DNA from: Hyposmocoma kahamanoa
Lineage: Eukaryota > Arthropoda > Insecta > Lepidoptera > Cosmopterigidae
Length of the DNA stretch: 64,000 bases
Assembly: GCF_003589595.1 (NCBI RefSeq)
Contig: NW_020653333.1
Span: 1,943,429-2,007,428 of the forward strand
Direction of reading: 5' to 3'
Part shown: piece by piece, positions 33,331 through 44,640 of the stretch
How positions within the stretch are numbered: position 1 is the first letter of the stretch
How the letters are laid out: every line of letters starts with the position of its first letter
The notes under the pieces: model-generated
The model's input: the letters and a program-made list of their open reading frames with translations, nothing else
Told to the model about the DNA's origin: nothing
Database searches by the model: none
Position numbers and translations under genes: made by a program

Positions 33331-33450
33331 CAGCGATACAAACGCGGGTCTGCATCGATACAAACGCGCGTCTGCATCCATACAAACGCGCGTCTGCATC
33401 GATACAAACGCGCGTCTGCATCCATACAAACGCGCGTCTGCATCAATGCA
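33331..33450 (+). repeat. 22-bp minisatellite, about five units
   Basis: Unit GATACAAACGCGCGTCTGCA plus TC, tandem and nearly exact. CG and CC alternate at the unit join, suggesting a 44-bp higher-order unit. The open frame over it is only the repeat translated. Confidence 0.9.
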
Positions 33451-33985
33451 ATCGCTTTTAAATCACAAGTGTAGCGATGCAATCGCGCGTTGGCGTGCAT
33501 GTGCAGTGGCCTGCAAAAGACGATCTGTTTCTCTTCTTTTGCCGTGGTAACGTTGTGAGTTTTGCCTACATTTTTGTCTTTGGATTATTTGCTCCTTTGG
33601 AGACATTTCATTAATACTCTTAACTTTTTTTTTCACTTTTGCGCTTTAAGTAGGCTTCCTTCATTCTGGCTTTTTTGATAGCGTCCTCCTCCGGGTTCTC
33701 TTTTATTTGACGATTCTTTTCTCTTTGCGCTATTATCCTTCTTTGTAGATCCTCTTGTCTTTTCTCTATTTACTCTTTCATCATTTTGCTACCTATAAAC
33801 ATTACCAGTTAAAGTTAAAAAAGTACAACCAATATGAACTAAATTTAAACTGCTATCTAGCACACAACACTGACAACACTATTTTTTAAGTAATTTTCTG
33901 AAAATGGTATATTTAATGTAATAAAATAATTCAATTTTAAAATCTCTGCCTACCCCGATGGGAAAAGTGCTTGAAGTAGGTATAT

Positions 33986-33995
33986 NNNNNNNNNN
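33986..33995. other. Assembly gap (10 N)
   Basis: Ten N bases; true gap length unknown. Confidence 1.
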
Positions 33996-34540
33996 TATGT
34001 ATGTATAATAAATATCAAATATAAGTTTTTTTTGTAATTATTATTGATACAAAGATCGAAACACACTTGTATCAGTAATAATAATAAAAACTAAGTAGTT
34101 TAAACTAAACTAAATATTTTTACAAAAAATATATATAAAAAATATCTTTGCAATTTACTATGGAATAATATACGAAAATATCTAAAACAACCTTTTGTCT
34201 CATTCTAACAAAATGTTTCATCATTACTGTGACTTAAAAGTAGACAAGAATGAGAGCGACAGGAGGAATGATATTTAGAAACATTTTTTAATGTCAAGGT
34301 CGTAAAATATTTGAGAACGTTGCGAAAGTGGGTGGATTTTGAAGTTCCCGTAATCTAATTGACGTACAATAAACTTTATAAGACATCAACAAAATATTTA
34401 TTTAGATAGATTGTACAAGAATGACAAGGATTTGGTTACTAGCACTAAAATTGGTATTTAAATCTATTTCTTACCAAAACGGAGATGCACAGGGTCACTA
34501 GCTAGAAACACTTCAATCAATAAATTTTTCTTTGATCTTA

Positions 34541-34973
34541 GGGTGCGTTCTCATTATGTTGTGACAGATAGTCTTGGAGTTTAGTGTCGCGGTTTGCATA
34601 TTTAAATGCAGTTGTTCACACATAGAAGAACACGATTAACTTCGTTTAAATTCGTTTACGACTTTTTTGGCGTTACAACGACAGACTGTCGTGATAATGG
34701 GAAGAGTTAGAACAACAGTCGTCGTACGACAAATAAAATGTCACGATAAATATGTGACGACAGATAATCGCAGTTTCAAACGATTATGTCGTGCAAACGA
34801 CAAGGCGCCTGCCGCGAAATGGTAAATTGGGAACAGCTAGACGCGACAGACGTTCAACGATAAAATAAACGTCCACGACACGGTCACGACAGATAGTTGT
34901 CATATGGGAACAGGCTAGACGCGACAGTCGTCCAACGATAAATAAAACGTTACGACATAATGGGAACGCGCCC
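34541..34973. mobile_element. MITE with TA flanks and internal subrepeats
   Basis: Ends GGGTGCGTTCTCATTATGTT and complement of CATAATGGGAACGCGCCC, with TA on both sides. The right half holds two copies of a 60-70 bp subrepeat with GCTAGACGCGACAG and CAACGATAAA. No ORF. Inserted in copy 1 of the long repeat and absent from copy 2. Confidence 0.7.
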
Positions 34974-35140
34974 TAACTGGAGCTCCCGCTTGCGTATGCG
35001 GTATAGATAGGCTCTTGTTATTAGGCGGTTTTTAGTTAAAGTTAATATAATGATACTAAAAATGTGTACACATTATAAGGCCGAGAAAACATCTTTTTGT
35101 ATAGTAAATTGGAAAGTTATGGTAAGTTTGATGTAATAGT

Positions 35141-36322
35141 TAAGTTTTACCTTGGAGAGAGATATTGCGATTTCGTCGAGTGTTTATTTTTATCTTTTAA
35201 TCGTTAATGTAGGTAGACGTGAAACCGGTGACATTAATGATAAAAAACCCTCTTTTTAATTTATTAATGTAACATAGTAGTGACCGTTTTGTGTGTATTC
35301 CGGACTACGTAATCTAGCAATCTCTTTAAATAAATAACGCTTAGTACCTGTCTATTAACATTGTAACAATACAAAAGTTATTGAAAGAAACACATTTTTG
35401 ACGTCTTGTGAGATCGACCCTAGCATCTGTGCTAAAGTGCATCTGTGGAAGTAAATATCTGTATTTACTTAAAATAATCTCACTGCAGAAGAGTACTGAA
35501 AAACTGACCACAAAAGTCATTAATCCCCTAATTTGCCACACTTAGAGGTCGTATATTTTATTGAAATTTAAACCACTACCAATGTACCTCCATCCAGCAA
35601 AAAAAATCATCAAAATCGGTTCACAAATGCTGAAGTTATCGCGTAACATACATACGAAAAAAAAACAGTCGAAATGAGAACCTCCTCCTTTTTTTAAGTC
35701 GGTTAAACAGTTTAAATCTTAAAACGAGAGGTCAGTATTCTTTCGACTATACCTACAGTCATGCGAGAAACCTCTCAAACGGTTTTCCATACGGAAAGCT
35801 ACTAGCACATTAATTACTTTTGGATAGGGTGCGATATGATAAGTATTACTGATAATTGCCAAGATGGTTTTAGATATTTAAAAAAATATTGGAACAAGAA
35901 AACGCCAAAGATGCCAAAGATTTTCCTTCAATTCAGTTCTTCAATTTAGTTTTTTACTGTTTGTCATTTTAAGGCTTTTTTTATAAAAAAAAAAATAAGT
36001 GCGCATTTGACCTCGAAAGGGGAAGACGGAATCAATTATGCAATTCCGCAATTATTTGCGGCAGCAGCATGGATAATTATCAAAGAATATAAATATCTTT
36101 ATAATTCGAACCCTGTTTGGGTACGCCAATAAAATAGGGATGTAATAAATGTTTGTTATTTAAGTGTTTATTATTTACATCAACTGGAGGTAATTTAACA
36201 ATCATTACATAATATAACTTGGTTTTACATACAACATTATGTAGGCACGGTCACAGTGTCGTCTACATATTTCCAGGTGATAAACAATAATTCAATTAAT
36301 GGCCATACTAGTGTTCGTAGAC
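35141..36322. other. Intergenic, no gene seen
   Basis: AT-rich. Around 35575-35705 the words CATCAAAATCGGTTC and TAAGTCGGTTAAA resemble a dispersed insect repeat also hinted at near 17815-18080. No gene. Confidence 0.35.
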
Positions 36323-36634
36323 TAGTGATGCAACAGACCTCTGCTTCTGCTTCCGCAACTTTTATAACGGAACTTTAATATCAAAAGTTTTCAAAGTTTG
36401 CGACGGATTAGGCGCGGATAACTTGGCAGTGGAGCGCGCGTTTTTCAGTACTGTTGGGTTGTGTAATAATTGCATGAATTGTGTAACCAAAAACAAGCTT
36501 CGTTGGGGAATATTTTGTAGAGTTCTTTGTAGTATTTACATTTCCGCTTCCGCTTCTGTTTCCGCTAAAATATTATTATATGTATTACTATATTCGACAT
36601 CTGTTTCCGTCATAACACTTCCGTTGCATTACTA
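36323..36634 (+). mobile_element. Short hAT-derived element
   Basis: Ends TAGTGATGCAACAG / TAGTAATGCAACGG and an 8-bp flank TCGTAGAC / GCGTAGAC (7 of 8). Internal frame near 36425 reads LAVERAFFSTVGLCNNC, like the hAT C-terminal dimerisation motif. Non-autonomous. Confidence 0.7.
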
Positions 36635-37407
36635 GCGTAGACTCGTATAGATCGATAGTACGTGTATTTATTTATTATAACTGACCAAGTTTTAAATGTT
36701 TCCACAAATTACTATTACAGCCATTTTAAATACGAGCTTACAAATTAACTGCCGCACGCATTCGAATCCACCCTCACATGCCTTTAACATGTTTCAGTGC
36801 TTGGTGTTTTTTAAAAACAAACAATACCGAATACTTATTTACATTAGTATTTTTATTAAAATGTAAATGATAAATTAATGGGAAGAATATTCTTTCACAA
36901 TATTCTGTGGCTCTCCTTAAGCTTATATATACTTTGACGACATATTTTAATAATCAACAGAATCAGCTGGATACTAGACAAATTTAGGATACTAGACAAA
37001 TTTAGACACAATCCATTTAAAAAACTTGTTTCTTACTATTACCAAGAATCGAACATAGTCCGAAGCATGTCAATTCAAGCTGGACACTTGTAAGGTTTAA
37101 ATTAAACTCTACGCGCTGCTTATTATAATGGTCCAAAATCCAAAAAGTGTCATGCATGATGTGCTCAACCACAGTTTCACGTCACGTAGTGCTCAGATTG
37201 TTTAAATATTAAAGGAAATTAAAGGAAATTTAGTTTCATCATGATCATTGCCACGTTGCAAATATTTTTTTTATTAACAGCTTTATTGCACGGACAATAT
37301 AAACCATAATGAAGGATCTAAGCAGTGATAATGAGATGTCAATTTCGATATGTAAAGAGCCTTTACAGAAGATCTTGGTCTTCAATGTCTGTTTTATGAA
37401 TAATATA
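36635..37407. other. Intergenic, no gene seen
   Basis: AT-rich; a short tandem ATACTAGACAAATTTAG is seen near 36970-37005. No gene. Confidence 0.35.
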
Positions 37408-37435
37408 CTCATTATCTATAACGCGCAAACAGTAA

Positions 37436-40167
37436 TCATCATCAGCCTATTGCAGTCCACTGCTGGACATAGGCCTCCCCTAATGCACGCCATTTCGCCC
37501 TGTTCTCGGCTTGACGCATCCATTTCCTGCCAGCAATCTTCCGCAGATCGTCACTCCATCTGGCTGGAGGGCGTCCCACACTACGTTTGCCAAGTCGTGG
37601 TCTCCACTCAAGAACTCGTTTACCCCAGCGGTTGTCGGTTCTTCGGCAGATATGTCCAGCCCACTGCCACTTCAGCTTGCTTATCCGAAGAGCTATGTCG
37701 ATCACTTTGGTTCTCTGTCTGATAACCTCATTACGGAGTTTATCTTTCAGAGAAACTCCGAGCATAGCTCGTTCCATAGCTCGCTGAGCGACTTTAAACT
37801 GGTGGACTAGCCGTATCGTGAGTGTCCACGACTCAGCTCCGTACGTTAGAACTGGTAGGACGCACTGGTTGAAAACCTTTGTTTTCAAGCTCTGCGGGAT
37901 GGGCGACGAAAAGACTCGACGTAGCTTCCCAAACGCTGCCCAGCCAAGCTGAATCCTCCTCCTGGCCTCCTTCTCGAAGTTATTTCTACCTAACTGCAGA
38001 ATCTGCCCGAGGTAAGTGTATTCGGAAACAACTTCAAGAAGGTGGCCATTTACGCAGATGGGTCTCGGATCCATGTGGTCATTGATCATGACTTTGGTTT
38101 TATCAAAGTTCATGCCGAGACCAATCCGCCGCGAGGCGGATGCTAGGCTGTTCAGCATCTGATCCAGTTCCTCCAGCGATTCTGCCATTAGGACTATGTC
38201 ATCTGCAAATCGCAAGTGTGAGATGTACTCGCCGTTTATGTTAATGCCCATCCTTTTCCAGTCCAGCGTCTTAAACATATCCTCCTATGCAGCGGTGAAC
38301 AGTTTCGGGGATATGACATCCCCCTGTCTCACCCCTCTGCGTAATTGGATAGGTTCAGACTGCTGGTCCTGTACTTGGACACTCATGGTAGCAGCATCGT
38401 AAAGACATCTCAACACTTGTATATAACGATAGTCCACTTGGCACCGCTGTAAGGATTCCAGGACAGCCCAGGTTTCGACAGAGTCAAAGGCCTTCTCATA
38501 GTCCACGAAAGCTAAACACAGGGGCCGATTATACTCTTCGGACTTCTGTATAATCTGCCTCACTGTGTGTATGTGGTCTATGGTGCCATATCCTCCCCGA
38601 AACCCGGCCTGTTCCGGTGGCTGAAACTCGTCGAGTCTTCTTGCGAGGCGATTCGTGATGACTCTAGAAAACAGCTTGTAGACGTGACTCAGAAGTGAGA
38701 TGGGTCGGTAGTTTTTCAGTAGAGTTTTATCTCCCTTTTTAAAGAAGAGAACTACAATACTCCTGTTCCACGCCCGTGGAGTTCTCCCGCAGTGAATGAC
38801 CAAGTTAAAGAGCTTCTGAAGTTCCTGGATAATAGGAACTCCTCCAGACTTCAAAAGCTCTGAAGTAACTCCGTCTTCACCGGGGGCTTTTCCATTTTTA
38901 AGCTGTTTTAGAGCCAACACGATCTCGTCTTGACTGATTTCTGGCAGGTCGTCGGTATAGTGGCGCGTCAAGGTGGCTCTCAAATCGTGATTGTCACGCT
39001 GGACCCGAGGAGCATTTACAGCGTACAAACGGCCATAGAAGTCCTCTATCTCGGCGAGTATCTGCGGCTTTGACGTAACGGTTAGGCCATCGTGCGTTGT
39101 AAGCTTCGTCAGGTGGCTCCTTCCAAGCTGCTGAGTGAATACTTTGGACCCTCGGTTTCGCTCTATCGCCTCCTCAATGAGGCGTGTATTGGAGCTCCGA
39201 AGGTCACGCCGTACCATCTTCGCAATCTGCTTGTTTAGGTATGACCTCTCTGACGAAGTGGCCTGGATGTCATCGCGTCTTTTCGTCATAAGTCGCAGAG
39301 TCCCATCCGAGAGTTTAGACTTCTTTCCCGTACGCTGCAATTGACAGAATTTGGTGCCCTCGCTTCTCAGCGTCCCAACCACGCTTTGTAGGGCCTCGTC
39401 AACGTCCTCGGTGGGTTCCAGCTCGACGAATCTCGCTTCGAGAAGTTCATGGAACTTCTCGGAGCCCGCCATGATCTGGAGTGGATTAGGACGGAGCGTG
39501 GACTTCATCAAGCGGCTTTTTTCAAGTTTGACATCGATATTCAGAGAGCCTCGTACAAGTCGGTGATCAGATCCGGTGCTAAACCTGTTGATCACTGAGA
39601 CATCTCTGAATATGTGTCTCTTGTCCGTCAGGATGAAATCGATCTCATTTTTAGTCACAGCGTCGGGGCTTCGCCAAGTCCACTTCCTTTGAGGCTTCTT
39701 CTTGAAGAACGAATTCATCAAGAAGAGCCCCTCGTGCTCGAGGAAGTTGACTAGCGTTTGCCCCCTGTGATTCCTTACTCCATAACCATGCGGGCCGACT
39801 CGAGATTCGTCAAGATTTGGGAATCCCACTTTAGCGTTAAAGTCCCCCATAACAACGTTGAAGTGAGCCTTGGTGGTGTTGTGTAAGGCTTTCGATATGT
39901 CCTCGTACATATCTTCTACATCGTCATCCGAATGTGTCGAGGTCGGTGCGTAGGCCTGAATGATCTTCAGGCTATACCTTTTTGATAGCCGAAGGATCAG
40001 GTACGCTACCCTGTTCGACACACTGGAGATCTCTTCAACGTTGTTAGAGAGGACTCTGTTGACGAGGAATCCTATACCACCTTGGGATGTTTGATCACCC
40101 TCGCGGAAGTACAGTAGATGGCCCGAGTCTAGAGTTATGGTGTCCTCTCCCTCTCTTCGGACACAGT
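37436..40167 (-). mobile_element. RTE-like non-LTR retrotransposon, 5'-truncated
   Basis: Flanked by the 9-bp duplication AAACAGTAA (37427-37435 and 40168-40176). The 3' end is a short TGATGATGAT tract, as in RTE elements. Contains endonuclease and reverse transcriptase in one frame but lacks the first part of the endonuclease, so it is 5'-truncated. Very little decay: a young insertion just 3' of the paralogue exon. Confidence 0.9.
37442..40167 (-). pseudogene. RTE endonuclease/reverse transcriptase, one amber codon
   Basis: APE-type endonuclease (NVVMGDFNAKVG, EIDFILTD, GSDHRLVRG), then RT (LKNGKAPGEDGVTSELLKSG, AFVDYEKAFDSVE, LRRGVRQGDVISPKLF, FADDIVLMAE). The C-terminus has CCHC-less RTE features, ending QQWTAIG. 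A single in-frame TAG at 38285 separates PKLFTAA from EDMFKTLDW; both parts are in the same frame. Upstream codons stay open to about 40165 without a start. Confidence 0.9.
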
Positions 40168-40217
40168 AAACAGTAAGCGTTATAGATAATGAGCATATGC
40201 GTTAGAGCAGGCTGTAG

Positions 40218-43200
40218 TTAAGTATTTTTCGTACCTCGATTAAGAACTGGTATCGAGTAGCAAAACAATTGACTCTCGATATCTTCATGGTTTGGCACGG
40301 GTTCGCTTGATGTTTGACCTGTTTTATCATCCTCCTTGGGACTTTCATTCATAAAACTTCTTGGTGCACCTAATTTTGTAGGAGAAATAACTCTAATTTT
40401 TGGTTTTATAGGTACAAAATGTTCCATTTTCCTTTTTTTACTTCCAACATTCCGTAACGTGGAACTAATATGCTTTGTACGAGTTTTCAGCGTGGTAAAT
40501 GACGTATAAGACTTTACATAATCTTCAGCCTTTTTACCCATTTCGTCGGACAAAGTCTTGTAAATAGTCTGTGTCGTTGGTTCAGGAACTACAGGTATTA
40601 GAAGAATAGGAAATGATTGAGTAGACTGCGAAGAGGTTTTCTGGATGAGATGAGAGGTAGTGATCGGCGTGTTGTTTGTGGATGATGGAACAGTCATTGT
40701 ATTCATCGCTGCAGCGAATGGTAACTGGTTAATTGAATTGTTAACATTACTATCAGGTTTTGACGCTAAACTTTCAACCTCTGACTGTGCGTGTGCTAGT
40801 ATGTTACCTAAAATCTTTAGTTCTGTAGTATTTAATTCATGTATAGGAGTGTTTAGTGACGCAGCTACTTTTCCGTTTTCATTAATAGTAAGGCGAACGT
40901 CTTTGAACGTTTCCAAGACAGTGCTAATTACTGATTCTACTATTTTTCCCTGAGAATCTATTATAGTACAAGTCTGAGGGAGACCTTTCGATGTACTAGC
41001 GCGCAGGTCAGGAGTAAGTGACGTGTCTGTATGAGAATAGTTACTGAATACACCAGTTATAACAGGTGTAGTAGCTTTCGAAACGTCTGTAGGCTGAGGT
41101 GCCACACTGAATACATTAGTAATAACAGGATAGCACAAAGAATCATCAGTCTGAATAGACGTGCCACTGTAGATCTCACTTATAATAGGGGTAGAAGTAG
41201 AGGAAACGTATGTAGTGTGACAAGGTTCACTCAACTTAGCCGTTATAGGTGTTTTAACAGATGTAGAAACTTTAGTCAAAGCTTTAGGTGGTGGATATAG
41301 CGATTTTGGATTAGCACGTTCAGGCGGATTCTTAGAATTGAGTTTTTTAGGCGGCTTTCCATGTTTAACATTGGGACTATTTAAACTCTCTACAATAACC
41401 TTATCAACATAGTCTTGAACAGAGCGTATACTCTTAAGGGAGCAAGAGGGCACATTTTTTTCTACCCCAGTTCGTTTGGGTGTTTTCAAAATTTCAGCTA
41501 AAATTGAATCATTAGTTGTTTCATTAGCCGTTTTATTTTCCGTAGTTTTAGTGGTGGCACCAGTGGTATTAACTGATTGAAAGATTTCTGTAAGCTCTAA
41601 GTCACTGAAATTTAGCATATTGTGCCTTACACGTGTCGGAAGATGAGCATGTACTAAACGTGGCTTTTCTATTTTGATTTCTGGTTTGTAACAACAACAA
41701 CAACAATTTTCCAGTGGACATGAATGTTTAGCACTTTTAAATGATAAGGGCAAATTAATTTTTTCGCACAATGATTGAAGTTTGTACCAACAACAAATAT
41801 TTTCAATTCCTTTATCATTTTTCAGTAAGCTGTGTTCTGGAACACCTATTGTGTGTAATGTTACTTTTTCAATGGAATCTTGCATGTAAATTTCATTACT
41901 TCCATTGATTGTATATTTGACATTAACTTTTGTAGATTTTGGACAATTATTTTTGATGCTTAAACCACTTCCAATTTCAGAAGATCTCGATTGAAATGTT
42001 TCGGCTGCCACGGGCTTTTGAACAACTTTATTTAATTGCTTATTTCTATCAAATCTTAAAGCTCTGTCAATCAAAGAGTTTGTACTGTTGCAATTAGATA
42101 ATAGTTCTTGAATATAATCACGTTTTTCTTTAGTATACTTTCTAACGTCCTCTTTAATATCTGAATGCAAACTGCCCACTTGTGGTTCTGTTACACTCAA
42201 CTTAGAAGTTGATGCTTCATTCAATTCACTTACCACACGCAAAAGACCTTTGCAGCAACACGTACATTTATAAATCGGACACTTGTGTGGTTTTTTGAAC
42301 AATTGCGCAGTTTGTACCGGGACGAATCGAGGCGACATACATTGGATGTATGCTTCTCTTCTATACCAACAGCAACAAGCTAATGTCATAAACTTTTGGG
42401 ATGCTATGAATTTTTCTATTTCCTTCGTAGATTTGAAATCGAGTTTGTAAAATTCTTTGGGATGACCGATGCCATCAAGGAAATGTGCTTCAATATCCTT
42501 GGTGCAAAGGTCACGAAATACTATATAAACACCAACAGGGTTCCATGTGGCTCCTACAGGTGGTAATAAAAGCGTTTTGGTTTGCTGATGGCGGTAGCGT
42601 TTAAATGATAACAGAGGTGTTGTATCTGTATTAATACATGTTGGAAATGCAATGGGTTGTAGGTGTGATGGTGATAACGCACAAACAGTGTTCGTTGCAT
42701 TTAACAGGATAGCAGATTTTAGATTTGGAGCAATGGGAATTAATCTTTTTTGAACTAGTTGCTTATCAATCTTTAAATGTTCCCTATCGGGAACAATAAA
42801 TTGTTCAGTTATGCGTTCCGGGTTATTGCATTTTTTAGTTTGGTGAACTGTCAACGTTTTTCCGATATCTTGCAACACAATGCTCACTGGTTTGCAAAGG
42901 TTTAATAGGGATCTGTTTTTATTACTTATTCTTATTTTATCTAAGTTAATCGAATCAGTGTCGTCATCATCACTTGAGATTAGTGTTACATATTCCACTT
43001 TGACATTGTTATTGGTTTTGTTTAGGTTTTCAGCATAATTTTTTGAATTGGATTTTCTAATATGTGTCGCTGATGTAGCAGTGTTCATTTCTCTTGTTGA
43101 TGTATCAATTTTTCCTTTATTTTTTTCTTCACTCAGTGGTTTAGCGCCCGGTACCGTAACTCTATATTCGTCTGCTCTATTGAAGTTGTCCACATAACTG

Positions 43201-43546
43201 TTAACATTAAGTTTATAATTTTTTAATTTTTCTAACATATTTCTGTAAAAAAGCCCTTGGAGTTCTACATCAGTGGTTTGATTGTTAAGGTTTTTAAATA
43301 AAGGTGTGCTTTCTCGTTCAATACGTTCATTGATTTCTTTAAGACTAAGTTCGACACAATCTTGAAGAAATATGGTCATGTCTTCGAGTCGAGTAGTGTA
43401 GATAATAGGTCTTTGAGTATTTGTTTCTGTTTTAACTTCGCCTGAAGGCGAATTTGTTTCCATTTTAAAAACAAAATTGAAGGATGTGTTGGAATTGTCA
43501 TCTTCTTGTGTGCTATTTACTTTCTCATCGAGCCTTTCCAGGGGTA
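40218..43546 (-). CDS. Paralogue of the SANT-like gene's last exon (N-terminus not found)
   Basis: Acceptor TTTGTTGCAG before 43546; starts with two bases of a split codon, the same phase as exon 7 of the 7-25 kb gene, and gives 1108 residues. Shared landmarks: RPIIYTTRLED (compare VPVVYTTKLD), RSLLNLCKP, and VRLTINENGKVAASLNTPIH through ILGNILAHAQ. Two Cys/His modules: CCWY...HKCPIYKCTCCC (about 42241-42386) and CCWY...HSCPLENCCCCC (about 41686-41802). SIM-like VEYVTLISSDDDD lies near the start. No SANT exons seen upstream. Stop TAA at 40218 lies 24 bp from the hairpin arm; a weak GTACGA donor just before it leaves another exon possible. Confidence 0.78.
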
Positions 43547-43651
43547 CTGCAACAAACAATAAGATTGTACAAAATTAACCGATTTTTTAAATTTATACAT
43601 TCTGATTCATGATTCATTCATTCCAGAATTTGGAATTTAGAAAAATTAGTT

Positions 43652-43880
43652 TCCATACCTATTCCTGCCGTCAAGCAATAATATGAACATTTTTGAAGGG
43701 TAAAGCTACTGGTAAAACTATAGGCATATGTAACTTGTCAACATTTGTGATGGTTGATGGGTGCAGTGGCAAAGTCTCTCTTTGTTAGAGCTCTGAGTGA
43801 TACTGCGACTGTTATAAGTAAGCGTGTTGCTTACCACCAGGCGCACGACTTGTTTGTCTCGTTACTTGATATTCGTAAAA
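43652..43880 (+). mobile_element. SINE-A copy 5, degenerate
   Basis: Recognisable by CCTGCCGTCAAGCAATAATA, TTTTGAAGGGTAAAGCTACT and CACGACTTGTTTGTCTCG; 5' part missing and more diverged than its neighbour at 43941. Confidence 0.75.
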
Positions 43881-43940
43881 ACAAACTGCCGCCGCCGTCG
43901 TCTTATATAAGATCAATCTTAAAAAGACATCTTTTTTTGA

Positions 43941-44246
43941 GTAGCAGTAAAGCTCCTTGTAAAAGAGTTCGTCCAGGGTAGTACTGCCACCTTACCATTT
44001 TTTGCCGCCAAGCAATAATGTCAGCATTACCGTGTTCCGGTTTTGAAGGGTAAGGGTGCTGGTCAAATTACAGGCACATGGGACTTGTCAACTTATGTCT
44101 CGGGGTGATGGGCGCAGTGGCAGTGCTCCTCAGAACTTTGCAATTTAAAGCTCTGAGTGGCACTGTAACTGTTATGGACAGGCGTGTTGCTTACCATCAG
44201 GCGCACGGCTTGTTCGTCCCGTCACTTGATGTTATAAAAAAAATCT
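43941..44246 (+). mobile_element. SINE-A copy 6
   Basis: Near-full copy from GTAGCAGTAAAGCTCCTTGT to CACTTGATGTTATAAAAAAA, in tandem orientation with copy 5 about 60 bp away. Confidence 0.82.
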
Positions 44247-44640
44247 ACACAATGAGTCTACACTAATACAAATACTAAATAATTTCATAAGTTTTCAAGT
44301 TATGTTACACGCACCATCTCCGTCGTACTGTCGATAAGGGTGACATTCCACTTATCCACACGGAATCGCATAAAGCTGGTCAGAAAAATGTTCGTCTGTG
44401 TAATAAGTGTGATGACGTCGCGCGTTTTAAAGTGCTTTTCCACCAGTGAGGCGAGACGAGACAAAGCGAGGCTAGAATTGAAATCTCGCCGACCTATTTC
44501 CATCAAAAATTTCCATCGCGAGGTCGCGCGAGCTCGCGCTAGGGTTATGGATAGTGAAGACACAGTGCTGTTCAATTCGTCTAGCGATACACGCGGCTGA
44601 AGTACCATATCCCGCAAATATTTATTATTAAATATGATAA
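44247..44640. other. GC-richer unrecognised repeat-like block
   Basis: A minus-strand open frame (44300-44617) exists, but its protein has no family features. The words ACTTATCCACACGGAATCG and CTCGCCTCACTGGTGGAAA (minus) have weak relatives at 56560 and 3825, so it is more likely an old transposon than a gene. Confidence 0.4.

Larger units (their letters stand above)
32860..35140 (+). repeat. Diverged long repeat, copy 1 (partner 46755-47740)
   Basis: Collinear blocks match the second copy: 32870-33090 (CAACAAAAAACTA, GGTCACATGAATGA), 34340-34500 (AACTTTATAAGAC, AAACGGAGATGCACAGG) and 35015-35140 (GTTATTAGGCGGTTTTTAGT). This copy is longer because it contains the minisatellite, an N gap and a MITE. 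Confidence 0.65.
37408..40193. repeat. Old hairpin split by the LINE insertion
   Basis: CTCATTATCTATAACGC (37408-37424) and its exact reverse complement (40177-40193) flank the LINE. Removing the LINE and one copy of its 9-bp target duplication leaves a 17-bp perfect stem with an 11-nt loop. Confidence 0.8.

Noticed and set aside
33331..33450. CRISPR-like array
   Set aside because: Units are contiguous tandem repeats without unique spacers and the genome is eukaryotic.
33278..33550. Plus-strand ORF with repeated YKRASAS and DTNARLH-like segments
   Set aside because: It is the 22-bp minisatellite read through three frames, not a protein.
44300..44617. Minus-strand 105-residue ORF as an upstream exon of the paralogue
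   Set aside because: No SANT-like features and no fitting donor; its words recur in other repeat-like patches.
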